In this document: in pieces, positions 44,889 to 57,215 of the stretch
How positions within the stretch are numbered: position 1 is the first letter of the stretch
How the letters are laid out: every line of letters starts with the position of its first letter
DNA from: Congeria kusceri
Taxonomy: Eukaryota > Mollusca > Bivalvia > Myida > Dreissenidae
Length of the DNA: 64,000 bases
Assembly: GCA_027627225.1 (NCBI GenBank)
Contig: CM051029.1
Location: forward strand, 13,874,523-13,938,522
Reading direction: 5' to 3'
The notes under the pieces: generated by a model
What the model saw: the letters and a program-made list of their open reading frames with translations, nothing else
What the model was told of the DNA's origin: nothing
Database searches by the model: none
Made by a program: the position numbers and the translations under genes

Positions 44889-46882
44889 TTACATGCTCGT
44901 CGTCGACATGTATTGCCATAAATCATCAACAAAATGTTTGCAGTTACTACAGAACAAATCGAATGTCTTAAGTAGTTCTGCTCCTTCATGGAGCTTGTCT
45001 ATTAGGCCGTGAACCTTTACAGCGCTTGTATCCAGCCGTCTACTGGTAGGGATGCTTTTCTCGCGATTTTGATCTATTATTTTTTCAGTGACCTCTTTCT
45101 CTCTTCCACGTTGAACGATTACAAACTGTGGATTTTTTTCTATTGAATACCACCAAGCGCCTGAGTGAAAAACGATGAACTGGTGTTTTACAAATATTCC
45201 GGATTCATAAATCTGCACGTCTGTAATAAGTGTATCTTCTCCCAGGGCCTGTCTGAATTCGATCTGAAGCTGATCATGCTTATAGAATGTTGGTTCATGA
45301 TGTTCACTATCTTCAAACTTGTAAAACAGTAAACCGGACAGCCACCTTTTACTGCAATTTGAGTTTGGACTTGAATCCTGCAATCATGTCACATTAACTA
45401 TTCTGTTAGAGGTACTTCAATATATATGCAACATATTAAACAAATAAACAGGCTAAGTAAGGGCACAGCTTACATAACTGCACTACTATTTGTCCGTAAG
45501 CACACACTTTGGAGTCACTACCGCCCATGGCTGTGTATGAATCTATTACGATAAAAGAGACCTTTTCGAGATTTTATACAAATAACATATAATGTCATTA
45601 TGTTGCTCTGCGTTATTTCTCAACGAACTTGACCCTTAATTCTGTATTCTGACTTGTTTTTCAGTGTAATGGTTGACACAAAAGTGCCTTTATTAAAGTT
45701 TAAATACAAATAACAGATACTTTTATTATGTTGTTCCGCGCTATTTCTCAACGAACTTGACTCTTAATTTTGTATTCTGACTTGTTTTTCAGTGTCATGA
45801 TTGAAAAACAGTGCCTTTATTAAAGTTTATATACACATAACAGATCATTTCATTATGTTGTTTCTGTGTTATTTCCCAACGAACTTTACCCTTAATTTTG
45901 TATTCTGACTTGTTTTTAAGTGTTATGATTAAAACAAAAGTGCCTTTATTAAAGTTTATATACAAATAACAGATAATTTCATTATGTTGTTCTGCGCTAC
46001 TTCTCTGCGAACTTGACATTTAATTTTGTATTCTGACTTGTTTTTCAGTGTTATGATTGAAACGAAAGTGCCTTTATTAAAGTTTATATTTTGCCTGCAG
46101 TTACGTAAAACGCCGACGTACTGTTTACTATATCGAGGGTTGTTCATACTGGAACAATCAAATAATTAAGAAATTGGTTCATATAACACACATATTAATG
46201 ATCAAATTCACTAGTATTCGCCAATCTAAAATGGCATATGTGTGAATCATCTTACGCTTTTAAAGTAAGAAGGGCTTTTAGAAGCCATTTTATACACGGC
46301 GGTTACAACACTGACTTGCAATCCGAATCATTGAAGAAAAGTATAGTCAATGTTAAATTAAATGCCACAACTGTGTGTTTAATAAACAAACAAATATACG
46401 ACTGTCTGGCAGTAAATACACTTACCATCATCCCGGATAGACTTGAAATGAAGCTTAAAATGGCACCCTGCAATGATGTCACATTAACTATTATGTTAGA
46501 GGTAGTTTTATATATTTGCAACAGATTAAACAAATAATCAGGCTAAGTAAGGGCACAGTTTACATAACTGCACTACTATTTGTCCTTAAACACACACCGT
46601 GGAGTCACTACCGCCCATGGCTGTGTATGAATCAATTAGGATAATAGAGACCTTTTCGAGATTTTATACAAATAACATATAATTTTATAATGTTGTTCTG
46701 CGCTATTTCTCAACGAACTTGACACTTCATTTTGTATTCTGACTTGTTTTTCAGATTGTATTTTAATCAGAATCTATGAAGAAAAATATAGTGTATGTTA
46801 AATAAATGTGTTAAATAAACAAACAAAAATATTACTGTCTGGCAGTAAATACACTTACCATTATGCCTGAAGCACAATTGTT
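44889..46882 (-). CDS. LRAT/NlpC-P60-like 'NCKHF' domain protein, last exons (5' partial)
   Basis: Terminal exon 45377-44889, opened by acceptor GATTGCAG and ending at a stop, encodes about 162 residues. A KHQFIVF strand carries a candidate catalytic His, then comes GAWWYSIEKN, and near the C-terminus SNCKHFVDDLW. The Asn-Cys-x-His-Phe motif with an upstream His is the signature of LRAT/HRASLS-type NlpC/P60 thiol enzymes (NCEHF), whose Cys acts as acyltransferase or hydrolase nucleophile. Substrate is unknown. Upstream mini-exons at 46467-46426 (14 codons) and 46882-46859 (8 codons) have consensus acceptors and GTAAGT donors, all in phase 0, and join in frame. They lie in duplicated intron copies. 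The N-terminal exons are not found in the window. The coding frame is intact, so this looks like a functional host gene. Confidence 0.65.
45378..46780. repeat. intronic tandem repeats (about 125-bp and about 1.1-kb units)
   Basis: Four ~125-bp units (about 45590-46085) each contain 'tcattatgttgttctgcg', 'caacgaacttgac' and 'tattctgacttgtttttcag'; a fifth lies at 46670-46755. A larger block, 45378-45665, is repeated at 46468-46755 ('atgtcacattaactatt' through 'gcccatggctgtgtatga'). A third piece around 'gtctggcagtaaatacacttacca' repeats at about 46403 and 46837. The duplications include splice sites of the minus-strand gene. Confidence 0.85.
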
Positions 46883-47554
46883 CTGCTAATTGTTCATAAT
46901 TCAAATTTCTTCAATATATGACAAAGTAGAGTTCGGAATTCGTCTAGGTACTTAACTTTAAGCAAAACTTGTGTTGGAGTACATCTCCGTATTGAAATAA
47001 CTGTCCCGATATCATTCTATTATCAGATTATTAAGCGGTCATATGATCTGATTCAAATATCGGTTATCAATGAGCTAAATTGTTCAAACTGACATGTTTA
47101 AATGTATAACTGTTTCTATAAATACCTTAAACTATAACCAACGTTTTCATCCAATGAAATGTGCATCCATTAAGTTAAAACACTCACTAAGAGCATGGTC
47201 TTAACGCACGCTAATTTTGGCGTTTTATTGCATAATTCGATCATCGCCTTCTCGGAATAAGTTGTATAAAACACATCATATATACATGTATCTACTATGT
47301 ATATTTGATAGTATGTGGAAAAAAACGAATACAACGTTGTCCCAGGTTTGACAACTTTTTATAACTGGGTTCATCATAAACAAGTTGGGGGAGGTTACGT
47401 CATGCGCGTAACGTAATGGCCCACATGTGTAATAGACAAGTAAACACAAACATATAAGTAAATGAAATCAATACATTTTAAAGTCTTAATGAATATTAGT
47501 AAGCGCTATTTGTACAGTAAACAGTTAGTCTAATACTCATTTTGTCGTGCTTCT
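46883..47554. other. non-coding stretch
   Basis: No gene or repeat recognised. It would be intron or upstream DNA of the minus-strand NCKHF gene. Confidence 0.4.
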
Positions 47555-47930
47555 TATAGGTAGAGCTTCGTAATAGGTCTGTGTGTACCACCCTTGCTAG
47601 TCTTGATAATCACTGAACGAATTAGTCTATCGTCTCCGGGAACCAGTTGCTAGACGACAGCTAGTTTCCATCGTGTCCTTGGGGATTTGACGTGCATTTG
47701 GACACCATCACCCATGGCAATCGCCTGCTAATTGTTACCTGATGGTGTTCCTTAAGATCCCTCAGGTACTTGCGCCGCCAACGTTGTGTTATTTGCTGTG
47801 TTCCCATTTTAATGACGCTTGCTGCGACGATTTCTGGACTTCCAACTGCGTTTGCCAAGCTTGCTTTGCTTCATGCTCTTCCATTTTCATTCCGCCTAGA
47901 CGTCTTCTTGAACTTTCGTCGCATTCGCTT
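47555..47930 (-). pseudogene. BEL/Pao-type retroelement integrase C-terminal remnant
   Basis: On the minus strand, frames near 47850-47735 encode QQITQRWRRKYLRDLKEHHQ. After a frame change, 47705-47557 encode PRTRWKLAVV, a stop, then QLVPGDDRLIRSVIIKTSKG and RPITKLY. This order (RW..YL..LR.., then W.L..V..L..G.DG.IR.V.I.T..G...RPI.KLY) is the C-terminal domain found after the integrase of BEL/Pao elements. The in-frame stop and the frameshift show decay. RT and integrase core are not seen. Confidence 0.7.
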
Positions 47931-48034
47931 TAACTTGATGAGTTTTCTTGAAGCAGACCTCTTCACTGTCAGCTCTCAGTTGAAAGTTCGTCTGCCATAT
48001 AGGAAGTACTGTTGACTTTCATTACGTGCCCTGT

Positions 48035-48960
48035 AGTTATGCTCCCCGAAAGGGCGGAGACGATAGTCGCCGCTTTGTCCGTTTGTCCGAATTATAATTT
48101 CACTGCAATTCAGTTTTTCCGGGTGTGAAACAAATTTCCCCGATGATTTTATCTATCATACTTTATATCTGTCCGTCTGTACGTATTTCCGTCCTTCCGT
48201 CCGTGCGCATATTGTCAGGTCGTTCCGGTCTGGTGTCGTCAAGGAAGTAATTTCACTTTGATAACTTATTGGCTTAGTTTGCTTGTGCACACTATAATTG
48301 GCCATGGATGGAGGGATGTTAGAATCAGTTGACACAAATGTTTGTTGAAATGAGCTGGTGTGTTATAAATCAGGTCATTAGCTCGAAGGTCAAAGTCACA
48401 CCTAGAGGTCAAATGGAAATATTGACACTTTGCCAGTCTGGGCTTTAACTTGCCATGGATTGTTTAAACTACCTGGCATAATAAATGTTAACCTCAATGA
48501 GACAACATGAAGTGCAAATAAACCAGAACCATACGTCAAAGGTCAAGGTTACACTTAGAAGTCAAATGTTAAAATCATCCTTTTGCTTGTACTGACTATT
48601 ACTTTGTCATATATTTACTTATTTACCATTTAAATGGCACAACTGTTAGCCTTAATGAGACGTGTACAAAAATGAATAAGAAATGTTGGTCAAAGGTCAA
48701 TGTCATACTTAAAGGTCAAAGCCGTAAATGGCCTTTTGCTTGTCCAGACTTTAAACGTCTTCAATGAAATTTAAGACTTTACACGAATGTAAGCCTCAAT
48801 ATGACAGCGTGTCTCCGTATGAATCATGTTCTTGGGTTTAAGGTCAATGCCAGATTAAATGTTCAAATCTACCGATATCCTTGTTTTTGGATTGTTGCCG
48901 CGTACTGTACGGAAATTAAGTACCCTAGCTTCAAATTTACGGCCACATTTGTTTACCGCG
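48035..48960 (+). repeat. composite repeat, second copy of the 5.3-6.7 kb family
   Basis: The header 'gctccccgaaagggcggaga' plus 'atagtcgccgctttgtccgt' at about 48040-48080 is followed by one 'catattgtcaggtcgttccg' block. Then come about four ~130-190-bp units with 'ttgccatggattg' and 'caaaggtcaaggt/caaagtcac' motifs. Compared with the 5.3 kb copy, the first tandem block has only one unit. Confidence 0.75.
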
Positions 48961-50260
48961 TGAATCAGACTGTTGTTCCTCTGTGTTGATATAAATTGGA
49001 CAATCAGCACGTGGACAGGGATCGCTTCATGGTATTCTGTAAGCATCTTCTTGCAGCTAGAGTCACCTAATGATGCGAGATGTATGATTTCCTGACGTTG
49101 CTTGGGTAACCGCAGTTAGTCCGCCATCTTGTTCGTAATGACAATCATTTTGTTTCGACTTGTACACCTGTTAGTACCTTTACGCCGATATTAGCCACAG
49201 GCACGTGATCTGTGTCCCGTGTTTGGTCATTCCGGACAGAAACCGTTTTCAGACAGTGATCTATTTTTAGAAACAAGCCACAGAAGGCTGGACGTGCAAA
49301 TTTTCTCAGTGTCTGTTTGTTGAAAAGACCAAGGTTTACTATCTTATTAAAGTTGACCCCGCTTTTTATAAAATAATAACAAAGTGAATTAACAATAACT
49401 AAATGTTTTGTTTTGAGCATTGTCCTATATTATCACAATGCAAAGTAAAAGCTGTATGACATACCATTACCATGACGAAGTGTGAGCCCAAAATGTATGC
49501 CAGATTGCAAAAACTGCTTTTAATGATCAAAACAAAAGTTGGAATGTAAATAGTGTGTTTTTCTCTTTGACCATTGCATTACGCTAATTCACATTAGATT
49601 TTGCATGCTAAAACAATGATATGTTAGTATTTAACATTCTCAAATATTTCTGAGATTGAACACATTTATTGTCGTGTCGCCTAGATGTAAGCTTTTCCAT
49701 GATATGGTTAATATTTGTTTGTTCGTACTCACTTCGGCAGAGATTCAAATCGCCAATCGAAAACAAATAGTATTTTTAACTTGTATTTGTTTAACTGAAC
49801 AATTTGATAGTCACATTTCTTGTTAATATTCTTTCTTTCGATCATTTAAAACAGAACACGTTTGAATAGTGTTTTTACCAAGATTCGTACCATAATCAAT
49901 TCAATTCATTGACATATGCAAATTGATAACAGGCATTTAAGCTTGATAAATTCCGAACATTTTATACTTATTTAATGAATACGATTGCAACAACTGTGTA
50001 TATTTTGATTATAACTAATGATTTGCATTATTGTGCTATTTCAGCAATTACATAGTTGGCTATACATTGTAATAAATAATAAACACAATAACTGAATCTT
50101 GACTTCTGATGACATAACAATAAAAAGAAAAAAAGAACAGAGATTCTCCATTATTATGCTGATTATTGCCTCGGTGTGGAAAAAGCTTTAGTTGAACATT
50201 ATCAGGCTTTGACATTTTCATGGAATGGTGTTGTAAGCAAATATATGTTAACATTCTGCA
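48961..50260. other. non-coding stretch
   Basis: No gene or repeat recognised; short ORFs lack domain patterns. Confidence 0.5.
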
Positions 50261-50264
50261 AATT

Positions 50265-50401
50265 CATTCCGTCCTTCCGTCCATCCGTCTTTCCGTTCTT
50301 CCGTCCTTACGTCCTTCTGTCCGTGACACGGTTAAGTAGATTTTACCGTTTCGTCTAGCACCAACTCCGCTTACTACACCACTTTGATACTTGCACAGTT
50401 G
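50265..50401 (+). repeat. repeat family C, left fragment split by the Harbinger insertion
   Basis: It starts with CCGTCCTTCCGTCC-type simple sequence, then 'gattttaccgtttcgtctag' and 'ccgcttactac', and is cut after CACAGTTG. The array continues at 57232 on the other side of the transposon. Confidence 0.85.
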
Positions 50402-50417
50402 GAGTGGGTTTCACTAA
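50402..50417 (+). repeat. left terminal inverted repeat of the Harbinger element
   Basis: GAGTGGGTTTCACTAA, preceded by the TTG target duplicate. A second TTTTCACTAAGGAGCG copy lies inside at about 50480-50495, possibly a subterminal transposase site. Confidence 0.9.
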
Positions 50418-50595
50418 GCTACGTACGCAAGTAGTTTCTGTCATCATATGCGTACGCAAAATAACTTCTCAAAAATGCTTTTCACTAAGGAGCGTACATT
50501 TGCGCATTGTGTAACTTCTGACGTAAACGTACGCTCGAGAAATACTTCGCGTAAGTCTGAACATGTGTAGATCTACATTAAACGCGTCTGCAAGT

Positions 50596-53500
50596 ATGGC
50601 CGTTATTGCAGAAGTGTTTAATGTAAGGATTGAGTTGATCATTTGGCGTTTCTCGGAGAAAAATAAATCGTTGAAAGGTATAGATTGTCAGGAGATGGTA
50701 TTTGCTATTTTGCGGAGCTCATTCGAGCTGATTGCCAACCCATGAGCTCAAGGAGTCACCCGCTTAATGTACAGACAAAGGTCTGTTTTAATTTGTGTTT
50801 TTGTACACAAATCAAGTGCTAGTCTGAGATATGTTAGAAGAACTTTTCATATGTTATAGTCATTTGATTAGTATAGCTTAATGGGTTTTAACCCTTACTT
50901 TTATCTATTGTTATGGCCCTTGAATATGCAGAAACAAATTCGAAAATTGTGCGATTGTCATTGTGTCATTTGGGAATTAATAATCTGTTTCAAATACTTG
51001 TGTCTGATAATAGTGTATATTCACACGAATTATTGCCTTATGTGCCTGCTGCTCATCACTATTAAGCAGTTCATGTATAAACTTGTGTGGATTTGGATAT
51101 ACCTATTTGTATTCTTTCTATTTTCAACTTGTTTAATGAAGCGATTGTTTTATTGAGGTATTGTATGTGTTGTTTCGAAATTGTTTGATCACCATGGAAA
51201 TATGATGTTATGCTTCAATTATGACAAGTTTAATGTGAAAGGTAAGTTAATGTTTCGAAATTTAGTAAATAAAAGTTGTTTGTAACGCTTAATTTCAGCT
51301 CATAATAACACTGCGCTACCTTGCGAAAGGAGATTTCTACAGTGACTTTGGAGATCTACATGGTGTTAGTAGAAGTTATGTATGTAGATGTATCCAACAG
51401 GTATCAACAACTATCATTATTTAATAATAAAACAATTGTTTCTTATGTACATTTATTTAATGATGTATGTTTACTTAAAAAAATCATATCTAATACATGT
51501 AACTGGATAACTCGGACACCGATAAGGTTCTGCGCGGTATCAAACATGTCTCGCAGCGCGATAATCAGACAAACGACATTATTCTCTTTATATAATGTAT
51601 TGGTGAAAATGTTGTAGCAACGAAATAAGCAGTTTGGCCAAGCAAGCTGGATGTGAATCTCAACACTCCCAGCGCAAAATGTACTAGTTAAGAGATTACG
51701 GGCTGGAGCTAATTTCGAAAATTGGCAGTCTTCACAATACTGGTTTGTCATTGCTCTGTCAATTCTGGCATAAGGCATAAGCTGTACAACTTTAACTTGT
51801 CGTAACCTCCTAGACTGGTCATATATATATATTATAAAATGTAGATATTATTAAAATAGACCGTTCAAATGATGGCTATGTTGTTCATACATAATATAGA
51901 AACATCTTTGTATGGTTGTATTTTTTGTAAATGAATTTTAATTTTGTTATTTTGATTCCTTTATGTACTTGCCCTGTTGGATAGACAGGTCAAAACTTTA
52001 ACTTGCCCAAACAGTTTTTTGGTTGTCCGGGCCTCTGGTGCAAGTGTGTTATTTTATAAGACTGTCACAGTGCCTTATGTGGTCACAGTGCCGTATGTGT
52101 TAATTCTTTGTTAGTGCTTCACAAAATATGCTCTAAAAATTAACTTTTACAGAAGTATTTATCAAGACAATATATTTTATATTTTTATGGTGAAAGCGAT
52201 GTTGCTTTTTATAAGGTAGTCATGCATACTGATTTACCGGTATTTTCACAGTAACTTATCATGTGAATATTTTAAGATATCCAAATTTTATTAAAACACA
52301 GTTTACTAAATAAATGTGTGATATGTAAACCATTTGTAAACATGTCAGGTTGTACGTGCGATCAACCGTAATTTAAGGAACATCAACTTTCCATCAACAG
52401 TGCATGACCTTGCAACAACCAAATTGAAGTGCCATCAAATTGCAGGCATTCCAAATGTGATAGGGGCCGTAGACGGAAGTCTGATCCCCATTCAAACGCC
52501 TACAGGCAATGAACATATATTTGTCTGCAGAAAAGGGTTCCACGCTGTAAACGTACAAGCGTTTGTTGATAGCAACTTGAGGTAAATTTAAGTTACCAGT
52601 ATTAATTGAATTTATATTTATTTCATATTTATTAACTGAATGTTCTTGTAAAACCTGTATAACTGTGGGCGTTTCTTCATATAAAAAATACCTTACCTCG
52701 TACAGAATATTCACTTTTTATGTTTAACCGGGTCACATGCTGGCTGTGTATTATTGCGTACTATTTCAGTAGCAGTTAATATCAAGTCAATACAACATTT
52801 GTTTAGACTTAATATATTACGCAAAATACAATGTTGGCATATGGATTAAAAAATGGTACTTAGTAAGATACATTCATTTCATTGCTTCTTACTGAACCCC
52901 CGTATGGTGGGATAGAGGGTCAGTAAATTTATATTGGTTCATATTTCTAGCGTGCTTCACACCTCTCTCGCTCAAATATAAATTTACTGTCTCTGTATCA
53001 CACTGTACGGATTCAGAAAGAAGCCGTGTTACTAAAAATACCAACACATTTATATTTTCTCAGAACTTTTATTTTCTCAATTTAACTTTGTGAGTTAGTA
53101 CTTATGTTTGTCATATTTTCTGAATACATATAATTATATAAATAATATATATGAAAAACAACAACAACAAAAACATTTTATTTAGGTTTACCAATGTCAA
53201 TGCGAAATGGCCAGGATCACCTATGATGACACGGTATTTGAAAACTCCTTGTTAAAGAATCATTTGCAAGTCCACAAACCTGGATGGCTCCTGGATGATT
53301 CTAACTACCCATTGATGGAATACCTTATCACTCCAAAGGTAACGTATGATACAGCATTAAATGTACATATTTTTTTAATTGATTTTTTATTATTATCAGC
53401 TCGACTATTATCCGCATAGTTTGAGCAATACTACTCACCGGCTCAGTTTAAGGTTTGCGTGTAACAAGTACATATCTCTATGTACATGTAACTAATAACT

Positions 53501-53732
53501 GATATTTAATTGAAATTTCACACATGTTTTCGGGGTCATTATGTAAGATCACTGGCCAATGCCCATAATTCTGACGACAAAGCGGAATGAGAGGGTGTTT
53601 GTGCTGTCCTGAGACAGCCCTTGTTATTATTGTTATAATTATATCTTATGATATTAATACTTTTACTTTAGATAGTATTATATTTGATTAAACATCCATC
53701 TTAATAGGGTCATGCATTTATGAGCTAATAAT

Positions 53733-53787
<55 letters not shown>

Positions 53788-55284
53788 CAGTCGTTTCGGT
53801 GTATTTAAATCAAACATTCTAAAAAATGTAAGTTAGAATATATCTTATATTTGACCAATTGTCTTATCCTTTTCATATTGATAACAATTATGTGTTTTAG
53901 CATGTAATCCTTTAATGTTTTGAGGTTATGGGCGTGATATATAACAAATAGTGCAATGAGCACAAAATTCTAATATATACATTGAACTAATTGTAAATTA
54001 CAGTTACACAAATATATATTTGTATACAATCATATGAAGTATTTTTCATAACAACTCACACACTGTAAAGGAAGTGCGGTTTAATCGTGCACATTGTAGG
54101 ACAAGGATTTGTGTCGAAAGGGCATTTGGTCTTTTGAAAGCTAGTCTCAGGTAATTTTTTGCTTAACCAATATATATATATACATATATATATATATAAT
54201 AAAATACAGGTTGATGATGCAAAACGAATGTATTTATTCAAACTCTATTGATAACATACGTGTCGGCTTTTCAAGTGACTTATGATGGAGGCGGAATTTT
54301 AAAATGATTTGATAAGTATGAGGCCAACCTTAAAAAATTGTTTGTTTGCCATTGCCTACACAAGGTTGCTGGTAACAGGTAGGTAGGTAGGCAATTGTTT
54401 TAATGCAAATTTGTTAATGATCTATTTAGCATCAAAATGTAGCGTATAACACAGAAATTGCTTTTGATAATATAATAAAATGTATGTTGATATAACGAGA
54501 GCTTGCAAGCAATCATCTTTAATTTGACCATTAATATTGACAAAGAGCCCGTTGATATGGCTTATTACAAGCAAGGGTCTAGCTGATACAGTTTTTTTTT
54601 AAGCCAATGGAAAACGACCGAAATAAAAGAAGTGTGAGCTTTTATTGAACATATAGAAAAAAAAATATGCAGAAAAAAAACTAGTTTGATTTAACAAGGA
54701 AAAACCTGTTGTGTAGGGGCTTTTTCGTCGGGTAGTTAGACAATGGCAAATAAAGTTAATTTTATTTTTGGCCTGATATCCACGTTATTCAATTGGTTAT
54801 ATATTCGTGTCGGCGCTTCAAGTAACTGTTTATGGTTGTAGAATTTAAAAATAATATGACAAATATGACAACCACAGTTTGATATATCATGCAGAAAAAA
54901 ATTGTTTAATTCAAGATGGACACATTTTATTATTTTTTACACAATTAATATGTCAATAAATGAAAATAATGTTGTTATTATAGTACTGTCATAAATAGCA
55001 ATATATATCAATTTCTTTGAAATTAATTAATATGGATTGACAAACATTTCAGATGCCTTCACAAGAGTGGTGTAGTGCTTCCATTCAGGCAAGGCAAATG
55101 CATGGAGGTGAATGTTGTATGTGCCAAATTACATAATCTATATATAGACCTTAAGACTCCATTTAACAATGACGTTGATATCAATGATGAAAACCGCAAC
55201 GATGACAATGCACATGATGGGGATGGAAATGACATCAATCGAACTTGCCAACAACACAGACAGGCTTTAAATAACATGTTTTGA
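50596..55284 (+). pseudogene. HARBI1-like: HARBI1-type transposase (DDE_Tnp_4), six exons, two frameshifts
   Basis: Inferred exons: 50596-50780, 51299-51400, 52349-52581, 53186-53338, 54040-54150 and 55053-55284, nearly all with GT donors and AG acceptors. Motifs in order: MSSRSHPLNVQTK (end of exon 1); LRYLAKGDFYSDFGDLHGVS (exon 2, helix-turn-helix region); IPNVIGAVDGS with the first catalytic Asp, and FVCRKGFHAVNVQ (exon 3); KWPGS and DDSNYPL with the second Asp (exon 4); RTRICVERAFGLLK with the catalytic Glu (exon 5); CLHKSG and LHNLYIDL (exon 6). The total is about 335 residues, close to the usual ~350. Apparent one-base losses interrupt exon 1 (near 50703) and exon 4 (near 53216). The exon 4/5 junction phase also does not fit. 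The triad is conserved, so decay looks recent, or some breaks are sequence errors. Confidence 0.85.
53732..53779. repeat. (TA)n microsatellite
   Basis: About 23 TA units followed by TGTGTGTG, within an intron of the transposase. Confidence 0.95.
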
Positions 55285-56700
55285 ATTTATGTCTTTGCGC
55301 TACTTACAATCTCTATACTGATTGTTGGAATGACTAGCCCATTAGGACATAAGACATACAATTCAACTTGCCCGAATTGTTTACGTTGTTGTGAATAATG
55401 GAAAATAATCTGTGGATTAATCAGGTTGTAATGAAAATGATGTTGGTAATGTAGTTATACTGAAAGAAAAACATGAATTGATAATATTTTTAGACACAAT
55501 ACTTTTTGAATAGTGTTATATCTTTTATTTGTGTATATTTTTAATTCCAAAATGTCATTTTTTCCTGTAATTGCCATTTTGGGCAAATAGGTATAAATAT
55601 TGCTTTCTATAGATACTTATTTTAAGTATCCTTAGCTTCGGAGAAGTGAATTAATTCAAAGACTGTTATTATGTTTGTAATAGAATAACAGACAATACTG
55701 CATCTACAGAACATTGTAATTTTTGTATTTCAATAATTATTTGTTGTTCAATTTCCTGCATTTCTTGCATTTCTTTTAACTTCAGTTTTTTTAATTCCAT
55801 GTAGAACACTGCCTTACATGCATTTCTTGTAATGTGTATAACATGTTCATGTTATAGAATCTTGCACTAATCACTTAATTTTATTATAGGTTTGATATTT
55901 TTTTAGTCAAAAGTATTTACAATGTATAATGTTGGAATAAAATAATTATTTGATTGGTGTTAATTCCAGGAATGATGTCATTTTAAAGTATTACTAACAT
56001 ACTTTATGGAAACTTGGTATTGCAATGGTTTGAGGACGCATTAAATGCTTCCCAAATTAGTCTAAAATCTGTTGTTACATAACATTATTCTAAAAATTGT
56101 GTCAGAATAAGCACAAATGAAAATGAATGTAATTCAAATTCTGATTACCAGTGCAAGCAGTTGCAGATGCAGGCATATCAGCCAATAATACTGAACATGA
56201 AAGGTTAGTAATGCTGTACGAAAACATTTCAATGGCAATAAATATACTATTCAAAAGCTGTCAGATAGCATGCTTTGTAACATGTTGTAAGTTGATATTG
56301 ATTGTTGTGGAGCATAAACTTACTTTTATGCAGTTATAATTTATTGATCTATTTAGCAACAAAGTCAAATGAACATAAAATAGATATAATATAAGGCTCT
56401 TTATAGATTTTGGCAGACACCTACATTTTTGTGTCATATATACTTTAATATCTGTCAGGTTGTTTCATCAGTAAAAATATAATGTAGACTACCATATTGA
56501 TTAAAATACCTGAAGAACATGATGAGATGTTCAGTGTATCAATGTCATGATCCAGGCCATGCACTGCTGTTGTTGGAATTATTTCAAGCAATTGCGAATT
56601 AAAGAAAATATACAGAGGTGATATTTAAATAAATTTGTTTAGGTAAACCAATAATTTATTCAATTCACTCTTGTTTGCCAGATCTATCATTTATTTTATT
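55285..56700. other. Harbinger internal region without clear gene
   Basis: Intergenic part of the transposon. One possible small exon at 56152-56202 has good borders (ACCAG| and |GTTAGT) but no recognisable product. Confidence 0.45.
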
Positions 56701-56879
56701 TTCTTAAAGAATAATTATTGAATTATTACAATGAACATCATTGAACTTTGAAACACACACACACGCGCATTATTATGCGTTATCAGTATTGCGCGGGGAT
56801 AATGCTTAAATACCATAACTTCCCAAGGCGACAGTTCATCAGCAGGAGACCCTAATATTTCCTCGCAAGCCCTCCGCTT

Positions 56880-57006
56880 GTCCGACGCTGATAAAGAAGA
56901 GTAAGTTTGCCATCTAACACGTCTACTCTTCGGCATATGCCGACATAAGTGTATCAATCTCAGACTTCGTCCAGTTGGACTTCTACTTAGACGATGATTC
57001 GGCCAT
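56880..57006 (-). pseudogene. Myb/SANT-like partner protein of the Harbinger, decayed
   Basis: Minus-strand ATG at 57006 begins MAESSSK, a stop, then KSNWTKSEIDTLMSAYAEE, then further stops. The N-W-T-K-x-E-x-x-x-L-x-x core is the first helix of Myb/SANT-like DNA-binding domains encoded by the second gene of PIF/Harbinger elements. The partner protein helps bring the transposase to the nucleus and to the element ends. A different frame further down (RRVRWQTYSSLSASDKRRAC) stays open but I cannot align it to the domain. This gene is inactive as read. Confidence 0.6.
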
Positions 57007-57215
57007 CTTGTTTACAATAGCAACTGATGCAGACAAAACATATTTCTTAAGCGTCCGCACGCACCTGTCGGCTTGCAAAAATACCTTCAATTGAAGAGCA
57101 TTAATACTTACGCACAGCGTAAACTTAAGCCACTGTTATTGAAACTCGGTATGCATTTTTCTACGCTCGGCGTAAATAGTTTACGTACGTAAAAAAAGTG
57201 TAAGTCTACGCCATG

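Noticed and set aside
51321..51778. ORFs of about 100 codons overlapping Harbinger exon 2 and the following intron
   Set aside because: The exon 2 frame of the transposase explains the coding signal. The other frames show no family match.
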